The notes below the pieces were generated by a model. It saw only the letters and a program-made list of their open reading frames with translations, was not told the DNA's origin and made no database searches. Made by a program: the position numbers and the translations under genes. Below, piece after piece: positions 1 to 5,952 of a stretch of DNA of 8,210 bases. Numbering within the stretch: the stretch's first letter is position 1; every line of letters begins with the position of its first letter. The stretch is from contig JAAZVR010000042.1 in assembly GCA_018623305.1 (NCBI GenBank), positions 1 through 8,210 on the forward strand. The letters are read 5' to 3'. The DNA comes from Thiotrichales bacterium (GTDB lineage Bacteria; Pseudomonadota; Gammaproteobacteria; JAAZVR01).

Positions 1-30
1 AACTTTACCTTGCAAAATAAAGCCCAGGGT

Positions 31-166
31 TGTGTATAAATCTATGGATAACCACTGAATTATCCACAGAAGAAAGGTGTGGATATCTTTTTGAATAGCA
101 AATAAAGTCAATTTATCCCCAATTTATCCTATCTTTATTCAGCCACTTCATGCTTATTCATACACA
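31..166. other. Cluster of DnaA boxes; candidate replication origin or DnaA-regulated region
   Basis: No gene is visible in the first 225 bases. Against the DnaA box consensus TTATNCACA there are two perfect matches: 31-39 on the - strand (TTATACACA) and 60-68 on the + strand (TTATCCACA). One-mismatch boxes lie at 43-51 (-), 78-86 (-), 113-121 (+), 154-162 (+) and 158-166 (+). The stretch is A+T-rich and has two similar T-rich motifs, TATCTTTTTG at 84-93 and TATCTTTATT at 130-139, which recall the DNA-unwinding 13-mers of known origins. I see no GATC sites, so no sign of Dam/SeqA control. Known family facts: such clusters occur at oriC, in dnaA promoters and at DnaA-titrating sites. Which of these applies cannot be decided without the sequence to the left. 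On the - strand an AAGG near the window edge could serve a divergent gene starting just outside. Confidence 0.55.
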
Positions 167-215
167 GGTTTATTATTCAGGTAAGTCTGTGATTTAAAAT
201 TAAAAAAACAAGCTG

Positions 216-242
216 TTCACAGAAAGTGTGCCTGCTTATAAT
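216..242 (+). promoter_or_regulatory. Probable sigma-70 promoter of mlaA
   Basis: A perfect -10 hexamer TATAAT lies at 237-242, preceded by TTCACA at 216-221 (5 of 6 to TTGACA). The spacer is 15 bases, shorter than ideal. Transcription would begin near 249-250, leaving about 24 bases before the ATG at 274. The promoter lies downstream of the in-frame GTG at 226, which argues that 274, not 226, is the start. It lies just right of the DnaA box cluster. Confidence 0.5.
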
Positions 243-273
243 TACTACTTCTATTCTTTTTAATTATTTTTCT

Positions 274-993
274 ATGTATAAGTTAATCCTGAGTTTGTCC
301 CTATTTTTGATTGCTCCTTTTTCTGCAGCACAAAATTCTGTATTGGATGATTACAACCAATGGATGTATGAGGTCAACGATACGATTGATTCAAACCTAA
401 TTGAGCCTGTCGCCCGTTATTACGACGATTACGTGCCTCAACCCATCCAATCGGGAGTCAGCAATGTTTTTGAAAATCTCAAGTCACCTGTAAACGTTGC
501 AAATAATTTATTGCAAGGAAAATTTTCTGAAGCAGGTCAAGAAAGCGTCCGTTTTGTCGTTAATACAACGTTTGGTTTAGGAGGCATTTTTGATGTTGCA
601 ACTCAAGGTGGATTACCCAGTCATAAAGAAGATCTTGGACAAACTTTAGCGGTTTGGGGTGTTGATTCAGGCCCATATATTGTTTTGCCATTATTGGGCC
701 CAAGCACCCTTCGTGATGCCCTAGGGGATATTGTAGATGGACAAATTAACCCAATCACTGCAGCTGAATACAATCATGAAACGACCGTTCGAGTGGTGTA
801 CGTGATTGATAAGCGCGCTTCTTTACTGACAGCGACAGACCTACTTAAAACAATGAAAGGCAATGCATACTTATTTACTAAAGAAAGCTACCTTCAAAAG
901 CGTGAATACGAAGTTTATGATGGTCAACCGCCAATGAATCAAGAAGAATTGGATTTTGATTTATCCCCTATGGATTCTAATTTGTCGCTGTAA
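274..993 (+). CDS. mlaA: MlaA (VacJ) family outer-membrane lipid-asymmetry protein, without lipobox
   Basis: MlaA removes misplaced phospholipids from the outer leaflet of the outer membrane and hands them to the periplasmic MlaC and the inner-membrane MlaFEDB transporter. The 239-residue protein covers the family's whole core: MYEVNDTIDS near residue 31, PVARYY near 45, GVSNVFENLKSPVNVANNLL near 61-80, RFVVNTTFGLGGIFDVAT near 93-110, ED-GQTL-VWGV near 119-130 and GPYIVLPLLGPSTLRDALG near 133-151. Residues 1-18 look like a signal peptide ending near FSAA. Unlike E. coli MlaA, there is no cysteine at the cleavage site, so it is probably not lipidated. I chose ATG 274 over GTG 226 because it places the hydrophobic signal at the N-terminus and follows the TATAAT box. 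No clear Shine-Dalgarno is seen; the leader is T-rich. The stop overlaps the next start (TAATG). Confidence 0.93.
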   Translation: MYKLILSLSLFLIAPFSAAQNSVLDDYNQWMYEVNDTIDSNLIEPVARYYDDYVPQPIQSGVSNVFENLKSPVNVANNLLQGKFSEAGQESVRFVVNTTFGLGGIFDVATQGGLPSHKEDLGQTLAVWGVDSGPYIVLPLLGPSTLRDALGDIVDGQINPITAAEYNHETTVRVVYVIDKRASLLTATDLLKTMKGNAYLFTKESYLQKREYEVYDGQPPMNQEELDFDLSPMDSNLSL

Positions 994-1754
994 TGAAGCA
1001 CAGATGGGTCTTTGCTGCATTATTAGCCCTTTCAGGTTGTGATTCATCCACATATACTGAGGAAAGCTCTCACCTTATCAATCGAACTTACGCCTTAGAA
1101 TCCGATTTAATGCCTTTATTCGGTCAAGGGCAGTATGTGTTATATGATTCTCAATTAACAGGCTTAGAGATGTTTTCAGAGCCTTTTAACAGTCGATTAG
1201 CTTGGGTCTCGACTGAAAAAGCCGAAGGCAGTGTCAAATTACAACATCAACTTTTTGAACAATCGGACTTTAAATGGCTGAATTCAGATTGGATCTTCGT
1301 GCCTTGGTCAAAAGGTTGGCAAATTGATCGAATGGGTGGTTATTCAGCACAAGATTTGAATAGCCCATATTTACCGATTTTCGTCGAAAGTCCGTTATTT
1401 GCCGGTAAGTGGTCGACATCTGTTATGAAATTGCAATCCAATATTCATCATTCACCCATTTATGGTTATGCAGAAATCGAAGTTGAAACGCAGCAAGAAA
1501 TCACTGGAAAGCATTGGGTTTCAACACCTATGGGCAAGATTCAATGTTATGAAATGCATTATCAACAACAATGGAAGCCAAACAAGCCCGCTCGCATTAC
1601 CGATGATCAATTTGAAGGCACCATTAAGGGCGATATTTGCTTACACCCTAAAGTGGGTTTTGTGTCTTATACCGCTCGGTTTCAACCGAAAAAGCCCGAT
1701 CAACCGGAGTTGGTCTTTAAGTCCATCCTGAAGCGGACGAATATTCCTCTATAA
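993..1754 (+). CDS. Putative lipoprotein of unknown function, coupled to mlaA
   Basis: I do not recognise a named family. The 253-residue product begins with a short charged segment, a hydrophobic stretch and a lipobox LSGC, with the acceptor cysteine at residue 16, so it should be a signal-peptidase-II lipoprotein. The residue after that cysteine is Asp, which in enterobacteria favours retention in the inner membrane. The mature part is rich in aromatic residues and looks beta-rich. Its C-terminal half (MGKIQCYEMHY near 180-190, GDICLHPKVGFVSYTARF near 213-230) recalls periplasmic beta-sheet lipoproteins with a late G-x-V strand, but this is weak. The start overlaps the mlaA stop by one base, so translation is probably coupled, and no separate Shine-Dalgarno is seen. 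A role with MlaA in envelope lipid balance is only a guess from context. Confidence 0.85.
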   Translation: MKHRWVFAALLALSGCDSSTYTEESSHLINRTYALESDLMPLFGQGQYVLYDSQLTGLEMFSEPFNSRLAWVSTEKAEGSVKLQHQLFEQSDFKWLNSDWIFVPWSKGWQIDRMGGYSAQDLNSPYLPIFVESPLFAGKWSTSVMKLQSNIHHSPIYGYAEIEVETQQEITGKHWVSTPMGKIQCYEMHYQQQWKPNKPARITDDQFEGTIKGDICLHPKVGFVSYTARFQPKKPDQPELVFKSILKRTNIPL

Positions 1755-1755
1755 T
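1728..1755 (+). promoter_or_regulatory. Promoter of tRNA-Arg, inside the end of the lipoprotein gene
   Basis: A perfect -10 box TATAAT at 1750-1755 overlaps the TAA stop (1752-1754) of the preceding gene. CTGAAG at 1728-1733 is a weak -35 (3 of 6) with a 16-base spacer. The start of transcription would fall near 1762, about five bases before the mature tRNA end. The bases after the -10 (ACGCAC) are fairly G+C-rich, as in stringently controlled stable-RNA promoters; that control is inferred. Confidence 0.5.
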
Positions 1756-1766
1756 ACGCACATCTC

Positions 1767-1843
1767 GCGCTTGTAGCTCATTTGGATAGAGCGTCGGCTT
1801 CCGGTGCCGAAGGTAGGGGGTTCGACTCCTCTCAAGCGCGCCA
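1767..1843 (+). tRNA. tRNA-Arg (anticodon CCG)
   Basis: The cloverleaf is complete. The acceptor arms 1767-1773 (GCGCTTG) and 1833-1839 (CAAGCGC) pair fully. The D stem is GCTC/GAGC at 1776-1779 and 1789-1792. The anticodon stem TCGGC/GCCGA flanks the loop 1799-1805, with CCG at 1801-1803 reading the arginine codon CGG. The T stem 1816-1820/1828-1832 contains two G-U pairs around the loop TTCGACT. The discriminator is G1840 and CCA is encoded at 1841-1843. It resembles the E. coli tRNA-Arg(CCG). tRNA genes are frequent integration sites, and accessory-looking DNA follows, but no copy of its 3' end is seen downstream. Confidence 0.97.
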
Positions 1844-1884
1844 AATTAATTTTCTTAAGTTATTAAAACCTAATACTTACAAAA

Positions 1885-2631
1885 TCAATCCTTAAGACAA
1901 CGCACCGAATGACCACTTGCACGTCCAAATAACTCGACCCAGCCAGCTTTAGGTCCAGTAAAGCTCAAAGTCCACGACCCCTTACTCTCGGATGAGCTCG
2001 TCCATACTATACCGTTGTAACCATCGGTGCCAATGGAACCACAGCAACGGGACCCTGCAGCTGGGATTTTGAGAAAATTCTCAAATGCACTGTTTCTACC
2101 TTTTACCCCTTGTTGAGTTGTTTCAGCTTTTAGCTCATCCATAGTTGGGATTCTAAAGCCAGATGGACAAGGATTATTTTTGCCGTTTATCCCTTGCCAT
2201 AGATTATCATTTTGTGAACTTATCCAGTCGTATCTATTTGGTGATGAACTTTTTATAAATTTACTATGATTAGGAGTGCTAGTTAAACTAATTGATGAAG
2301 TGATTAATGAATCTTTTTTCTCATGTCCATCACTGTCTCTTCCCCATTGAAAATAGTCTCCGTAGCATTCTGAATCTTCAGGAGATTGGCAGACTCTAGA
2401 TGCTCCCAAGTTTCTATCTAGCCATATTCTTCCTGTATAGGGTGATTTAACAACGTTATAGCTGTTACCGTATTTATCTTTAATGGTTGAAAATGAATCA
2501 ACAGAGTTTAAAGAATTTGTTTGTTTAAGAGTGGTATGTGTCACCTTTTCTTTTTCAATATGTTCTAAGTCATCCCCCTGTACAGACGATGAGATTACAG
2601 CTACCAAGGTAAGTAAGATAATTTTTTTCAT
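1885..2631 (-). CDS. Secreted FISUMP-domain protein (Fibrobacter succinogenes major paralogous domain)
   Basis: The biochemical role of this family is unknown; members are usually exported and occur in scattered, often multi-copy fashion. The 248-residue product has a signal peptide at about 1-19 (MKKIILLTLVAV..SVQG), a polar linker to about 50, and then the domain with its typical motifs: TGRIWLDRNLGAS (66-78), YGDYFQWGR (90-98), DGHEK (101-105), YDWISSQNDNLWQG (134-147), NPCPSGFRIPT (153-163), AAGSR (191-195), a tryptophan-serine motif near 210 and the closing HSVRCLKD. Five or more cysteines, including a CC pair at 196-197, suggest disulfides. A good Shine-Dalgarno (GGAG at 2640-2643) lies 8 bases before the ATG. 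The gene is convergent with the tRNA, stands alone on this strand between unrelated + strand genes, and looks more A+T-rich by eye than the operon on the right, so recent acquisition is plausible. Confidence 0.85.
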   Translation of the reverse strand: MKKIILLTLVAVISSSVQGDDLEHIEKEKVTHTTLKQTNSLNSVDSFSTIKDKYGNSYNVVKSPYTGRIWLDRNLGASRVCQSPEDSECYGDYFQWGRDSDGHEKKDSLITSSISLTSTPNHSKFIKSSSPNRYDWISSQNDNLWQGINGKNNPCPSGFRIPTMDELKAETTQQGVKGRNSAFENFLKIPAAGSRCCGSIGTDGYNGIVWTSSSESKGSWTLSFTGPKAGWVELFGRASGHSVRCLKD

Positions 2632-2696
2632 TTTTATATCTCCATTTTTAAAATGTACTTGGAAATGTGATCAAAGTCATGTTTTTAAGTTCGAGG

Positions 2697-2762
2697 GAAA
2701 GCTCTTTTTTTCAAAAAACTTTTTGTATACGTTATCATAAAGTTTTAAACAATAGAGCTTTC
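2697..2762. repeat. Nested inverted repeats in an A+T-rich spacer
   Basis: A perfect 9-base inverted repeat GAAAGCTCT (2697-2705) / AGAGCTTTC (2754-2762) encloses a second perfect 8-base pair AAAACTTT (2715-2722) / AAAGTTTT (2739-2746). Together they could fold as one interrupted hairpin. The structure sits between the start of the - strand FISUMP gene and the broken + strand gene, and marks the change from A+T-rich to ordinary-looking sequence. It could be a terminator-like hairpin, a recombination scar or chance in A/T-rich DNA. No flanking target duplication was found. Confidence 0.4.
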
Positions 2763-2790
2763 TTTGTCGAAGCACTCACAGGCCTCTTGA

Positions 2791-3140
2791 CACGGTCTTC
2801 GTAATCTCATTTCAGGCGTGATTGGGGTTTTAGATACGGTGAAACATCGCTCTTTCGAGCCAGAAGAGTTAGCACGTTTCTTACGGCCTGAAAAAATCGA
2901 TTTGATGTTGGAACAGCTTCATTTAACGCATGACCTAATGACTTCAGAATTACGAATTGAAAAAAAGGTTATCAGCCCGTCACTGATTTAAAGTTTTTAA
3001 TGGAACAAGTCTTCATAATCCTTTCGCATCATAAAAAATCTGTGGGTGTTCAGTTCAGCTTTAAAAATGACTTAGATGATGACGTTTCCGTTTTGGCAAA
3101 ACGTTGGTTGTTGAGTAAACAACCCTTTAACGAAATCTGA
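2791..3140 (+). pseudogene. Broken gene remnant with an A-run frameshift; faintly histidine-kinase-like
   Basis: Two reading frames carry protein-like sequence that joins smoothly. The first runs from 2791, after an in-frame TGA at 2788-2790, to TAA at 2989-2991. The second runs from about 2961 to TGA at 3138-3140. They merge at a run of seven A at 2960-2966; moving back one base there gives a continuous product through ELRIEKKGYQPVTDLKFLME. No credible start or Shine-Dalgarno is present, so the 5' end is missing. The first part reads HGLRNLISGVIGVLDTV, which faintly recalls the H-box of sensor kinases (H-x-L-R-N), and the later LMEQVFIILSHHKKSVGVQF recalls the segment after it, but no ATP-binding N-box follows. 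The family assignment is therefore weak. The remnant ends 7 bases before the DUF429 gene, suggesting they were once co-transcribed. Confidence 0.6.
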
Positions 3141-3147
3141 GAATAGT

Positions 3148-3765
3148 ATGGAAAAGGCTTTTATCGGTATTGATTTATCCGGTCCAGCAAATACTAAAGA
3201 CACTTCTATGTGTATTTGGCATGAGGCTAAAACCACTATTCAATCTGATTGCGATGATGCATTCATCGTGCAAACTGTAAAACAGCTGGCAGCCAACTCA
3301 TCTGTCTTTGTCTCGTTAGATGCGCCTTTAAGTTATCAAATGCATGGAGGTTTTCGTGATGTTGATCGAGCCCTACGAGCCCATTTGAATGAGCAAGGGT
3401 TCTCCAAGATTGGTGTGATGGCTCCAACAATGACCAAAATGGCTTATCTAACTTTAAGAGGCTTGCGTTTATGGTTGTTACTAAAAGATATTTCCAATGT
3501 TTTTATTTTTGAAACTCATCCCGGAGCTGCACTGGTAATGTCTGGCGTAGAGTATGATTTAGTGACTCAAGTTAAAAGCAGTCAAAAGGCGCTTGAGAAA
3601 ATTCAGCAAACTTTGCTAAGGCAATATCAATGTGATTTAACATTTCAAAGTGACCATGAACTCATGGCATTTTCAGCTATGTTGAGTGCACAACGCTATG
3701 CTTCTGAGCAAAGTATCTTTGCTTATCAATCATCAGTTGAGCAACAACCGTTATTTATCTTATAA
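3148..3765 (+). CDS. DUF429 family protein, predicted RNase H-fold nuclease
   Basis: The family is predicted to be a metal-dependent nuclease with an RNase H fold; its substrate is unknown. In this 205-residue protein I see the first strand motif FIGIDLSGP with D9, the second strand VSLDAPLS with D58, the FRDVDRALR segment (D71, D73) near 69-77, the third strand IFETHPGAAL with E122, and a C-terminal helix SDHELMAFSAMLSA with D169. Family members usually end with an Asp-Ala pair in that helix; here the place seems to hold Met173-Ala174, so one acidic ligand may be lost or taken over by D169 or E171. The length is normal for short members. The Shine-Dalgarno is weak (GAGAA, 3140-3144). The gene follows the broken gene by 7 bases and ends just before a strong terminator. 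Confidence 0.8.
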   Translation: MEKAFIGIDLSGPANTKDTSMCIWHEAKTTIQSDCDDAFIVQTVKQLAANSSVFVSLDAPLSYQMHGGFRDVDRALRAHLNEQGFSKIGVMAPTMTKMAYLTLRGLRLWLLLKDISNVFIFETHPGAALVMSGVEYDLVTQVKSSQKALEKIQQTLLRQYQCDLTFQSDHELMAFSAMLSAQRYASEQSIFAYQSSVEQQPLFIL

Positions 3766-3779
3766 AAAAATGTTTACAA

Positions 3780-3807
3780 AAAAAGCGGGTTTTGAAGCCC
3801 GCTTTTT
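3780..3807. terminator. Bidirectional rho-independent terminator
   Basis: A perfect 10-base stem AAAAAGCGGG (3780-3789) / CCCGCTTTTT (3798-3807) encloses an 8-base loop. It ends in a T run on the + strand and, because of the A run at 3778-3784, also on the - strand. It lies 14 bases after the DUF429 stop and 19 bases beyond the stop of the 33-residue ORF of the opposing operon, so it can serve both converging units. Confidence 0.9.
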
Positions 3808-3826
3808 GTTTTGAGGTTGAATCCCA

Positions 3827-3928
3827 TTAATTGACGGGAACAACCGTAATTACACTCAAGAACCACATCAATGCGATGGTGCCAAATGTAAAAATTGCGC
3901 CCCAAATGATGGCTTTAATTCCGTTCAT
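3827..3928 (-). CDS. Small single-helix membrane protein (33 aa) closing the sulfide dehydrogenase operon
   Basis: This short frame runs from ATG at 3926-3928 to TAA at 3827-3829. The product starts MNGIKAIIWGAIFTFGTIAL and continues through MWFLSVITVVPVN. Residues about 5-30 form one hydrophobic helix with a Lys at position 5 and a Pro near the C-terminus. The start overlaps the stop of the diheme cytochrome gene as ATGA, and the purine-rich GGAGGTG (3934-3940) just upstream in that gene is a good Shine-Dalgarno, so it should be translated by coupling. The terminator follows at once, so it is the last gene of the operon. I recognise no family. By analogy with the tiny subunits of respiratory complexes such as CydX, CcoQ or CcoH-like proteins, it may stabilise or anchor the membrane part; this is inference. 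Confidence 0.75.
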   Translation of the reverse strand: MNGIKAIIWGAIFTFGTIALMWFLSVITVVPVN

Positions 3929-4629
3929 TTTTCACCTCCAGGCAATTGAGCATAATAATTTGCCAATGCTTTAATGTCTTCGTCAGATAAGTCATGTGTA
4001 AACTGTGACATACCTTTATGAACATCATTGTTACGATGGCCTTCTTGATAGGCCTTCATCGTTCGTACGAAATACTCAGGCACTTGCCCCGCAATCGCAG
4101 GCGTAATGCCATTGCCTTCACCATGAACACCGTGACATGAAGCACAAGGGGTTAGCATGATGTTAGCATTCCCTTTCGCCACTAAACGTTCGATGCGTGC
4201 ATCTTTCGTGTAGTCCACATCCCAAGCTTTCATGTCTTGTTCTGCATAGAAAGCCGCCACATCCGCAATGTCTTGATCCGACATCACACGCGCCAATTTC
4301 ACCATAATGTTGGCTTGTTTATAGTCTTCCCAACGACGTGAATCGCGGTAATCCAACAGCATTTTCATGGTGTATTCTTTAGTTTGCCCGTTCAATGATG
4401 CGTAGTTACGGCTCGGTGATTCACCTTGTTCGCCGTGACATGAGTTACACATCATTTGTACATGTAATGCTTGACCATTAGCGATATTGCCTTCTGGCAT
4501 CGCCGCTAATTTTTCAGTCAATGTTGCATTGGTCCAATGTTCAGCGTGCGGTTTTTCACCGTGCCCTGCCATTGCAGAACCCGCTAGAGTGAGGCCGATG
4601 AGACCGGCCAAAAGTCCTTTTTTCATCAT
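3925..4629 (-). CDS. Diheme cytochrome c, c4/FccA-like, periplasmic
   Basis: A 234-residue electron carrier with a Sec signal peptide at 1-21 (MMKKGLLAGLIG..SAMA) and two class I cytochrome domains. The heme sites are CNSCH at 61-65 and CASCH at 162-166. Likely axial methionines are in the VKLARVMSD segment (M116) or nearby M109 for the first heme and M207 in KGMSQF for the second. Each half ends with the usual helix (DIADVAAFYAEQ, DIKALANYYAQL). The length and two-domain layout fit cytochrome c4 and the diheme FccA subunit of flavocytochrome c sulfide dehydrogenase. The segment LNGQTKEYTMKMLLDYRDSR recalls the second half of FccA. The start follows a GGGAG Shine-Dalgarno (4637-4641); two ATGs stand in tandem. 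It begins 12 bases after fccB, and its stop overlaps the 33-residue ORF. It probably receives electrons from FccB or passes them onward. Confidence 0.9.
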   Translation of the reverse strand: MMKKGLLAGLIGLTLAGSAMAGHGEKPHAEHWTNATLTEKLAAMPEGNIANGQALHVQMMCNSCHGEQGESPSRNYASLNGQTKEYTMKMLLDYRDSRRWEDYKQANIMVKLARVMSDQDIADVAAFYAEQDMKAWDVDYTKDARIERLVAKGNANIMLTPCASCHGVHGEGNGITPAIAGQVPEYFVRTMKAYQEGHRNNDVHKGMSQFTHDLSDEDIKALANYYAQLPGGEK

Positions 4630-4641
4630 CGTGCTTCTCCC

Positions 4642-5952
4642 TTATGAAAATACGTCTTTGACAAACTCGCGTTGCCAGTTTTTCTGATAAACCGCTTCCA
4701 AAATCGGCTGAGCTGGTTTGTCGGTAATCGGAGAAACGCCGGCTGATTTACCTTTCGGCTTAATCAAACCGTCACGCACTTCGTAAATCGCAGCGATTGA
4801 CACACCGTAGTTTTCACCCGCCAAGCTGTAACACACGTTCGAGTAAATGGCTTTACCTGGAGAACGCCCGTGCAATGAATCCGCAATGGCTTGAGCTGCG
4901 ACTTTGGCTTGTGAGCCTGCTGCATAACCTGATTTAGGCATTGCATCGGCAATCGAAGAGTCACCTAGAACCCATACGTCTTTATGCAACGTTGATTCCA
5001 TTGTATGGCGATCAATCGGACACCAGCCAGAATGGTTCGTCAAACCAATGATTTGTGCAATTTTGCCTGCTTGTTGGTTCGGGATGATATTAATCAAATC
5101 CCCTTTGTGATCATCGCCATCGGTTTCAATCGTCATGTTTTTCGCATCAACGCCCACTACACGACCGCCTTGAGAACCTGAAATCCATTCAATCATTGAG
5201 TTATCTGTGCCGTAACCGTACAAACGTTCCCAACCTTTCTTAAATGGACCGTCTTTGGTGAATCGGTCTTTCGGGTCACAAATCAACACTTTACCGCGCG
5301 GGTTGTGTTTCTGCATCCATTCAGCGAATAGAGAGGCACGCTCGTAAGGTCCAGGAGGACAACGGAACGGGTTTTGTGGAGGACAGATAATCGCTGTACC
5401 GCCTTGAGGGATCGATTCCAATTGTTTTTGCAAAAGCAATGTTTGAGGACCCGCTTTATAGGCATGAGGGATTTTAGTATCCGACAATTCTTTGCTCAGG
5501 CCTTCATAATCTTGGAAACGGAAATCAACACCCGGTGAAACGACCAAACGGTCGTATTGCACTTTTTCACCATTTTTCGTGCTGACGGTTTTGCGGTCGT
5601 AATCGACGCCCGTTACTTGGTCGATCATCACATTGATGCCGTATTTTTCGCGCATTGTGTTGTAGTTGAATGTCAATTCATCCAATGTGTGGTAACCCAC
5701 CATTACGTCATTTGAACGCAAACATGTGATGTATTCTGGGTTTTGTTCAATCATGGTGATTTTGACATCGGCATCGGCAAAACGAAGGTACTTCGCACAG
5801 ACCGAACCACCGACACCGCCACCAATGATGACCACATGATTGGCGCCTTTTGCGTAGGCCTTAGCCGACATACCGAACAAACCTGTTGCAGCAACCGCGC
5901 TGGCACCAAAGACTTTAATTAGATCACGACGAGTGATTTTATTTTGGCTCAT
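4642..5952 (-). CDS. fccB: Flavocytochrome c sulfide dehydrogenase, FAD subunit
   Basis: This periplasmic flavoprotein oxidises sulfide to sulfur or polysulfide and passes electrons to c-type hemes. The 436-residue protein starts with a Tat signal: TRRDLIKVFG at 7-16 followed by a hydrophobic stretch, with cleavage probably near AYA (34). The FAD-binding motif VVIIGGGVGGSVCAKYL is at 40-56. C77 in YITCLRSN matches the cysteine that carries covalent 8-alpha-S-cysteinyl FAD in the Allochromatium enzyme. C198 in FRCPPGPYERAS and C311 in GWCPID match its redox-active disulfide. GWERLYG (240-246), the second FAD motif VWVLGDSSIADAMPKSGY (326-343) and the C-terminal flavocytochrome domain (TNVCY-type SNVCYSLAGENYG, 371-383) are also present. 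All key residues are intact, so an active enzyme is expected. Its start lies within the end of the upstream cytochrome gene, 14 bases of overlap, behind a perfect AGGAGG. Confidence 0.96.
   Translation of the reverse strand: MSQNKITRRDLIKVFGASAVAATGLFGMSAKAYAKGANHVVIIGGGVGGSVCAKYLRFADADVKITMIEQNPEYITCLRSNDVMVGYHTLDELTFNYNTMREKYGINVMIDQVTGVDYDRKTVSTKNGEKVQYDRLVVSPGVDFRFQDYEGLSKELSDTKIPHAYKAGPQTLLLQKQLESIPQGGTAIICPPQNPFRCPPGPYERASLFAEWMQKHNPRGKVLICDPKDRFTKDGPFKKGWERLYGYGTDNSMIEWISGSQGGRVVGVDAKNMTIETDGDDHKGDLINIIPNQQAGKIAQIIGLTNHSGWCPIDRHTMESTLHKDVWVLGDSSIADAMPKSGYAAGSQAKVAAQAIADSLHGRSPGKAIYSNVCYSLAGENYGVSIAAIYEVRDGLIKPKGKSAGVSPITDKPAQPILEAVYQKNWQREFVKDVFS

Noticed and set aside
226..273. In-frame GTG at 226 as the start of mlaA
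   Set aside because: It would put 16 extra residues before a good signal peptide, has no Shine-Dalgarno, and lies upstream of the TATAAT box at 237-242.
1462..1731. Alternative frame inside the lipoprotein gene
   Set aside because: No signal, no recognisable motif, and fully contained in a well-supported gene.
1844..1884. Terminator between tRNA-Arg and the FISUMP gene
   Set aside because: The stretch is A+T-rich, but I find no stem longer than a few bases, so no rho-independent terminator can be claimed.
2666..2681. CRP-like site TGTGATCAAAGTCATG upstream of the FISUMP gene
   Set aside because: Only the left half matches the TGTGA-N6-TCACA consensus well; too weak to support.
2483..2740. 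Open frame on the + strand antisense to the FISUMP start
   Set aside because: It is a shadow of the real - strand gene and its spacer, with no domain-like sequence or ribosome site.
1833..2790. Duplicate of the tRNA 3' end as an attachment site
   Set aside because: I looked for a repeat of the CAAGCGCGCCA end downstream; only trivial short matches occur, and no integrase is present.
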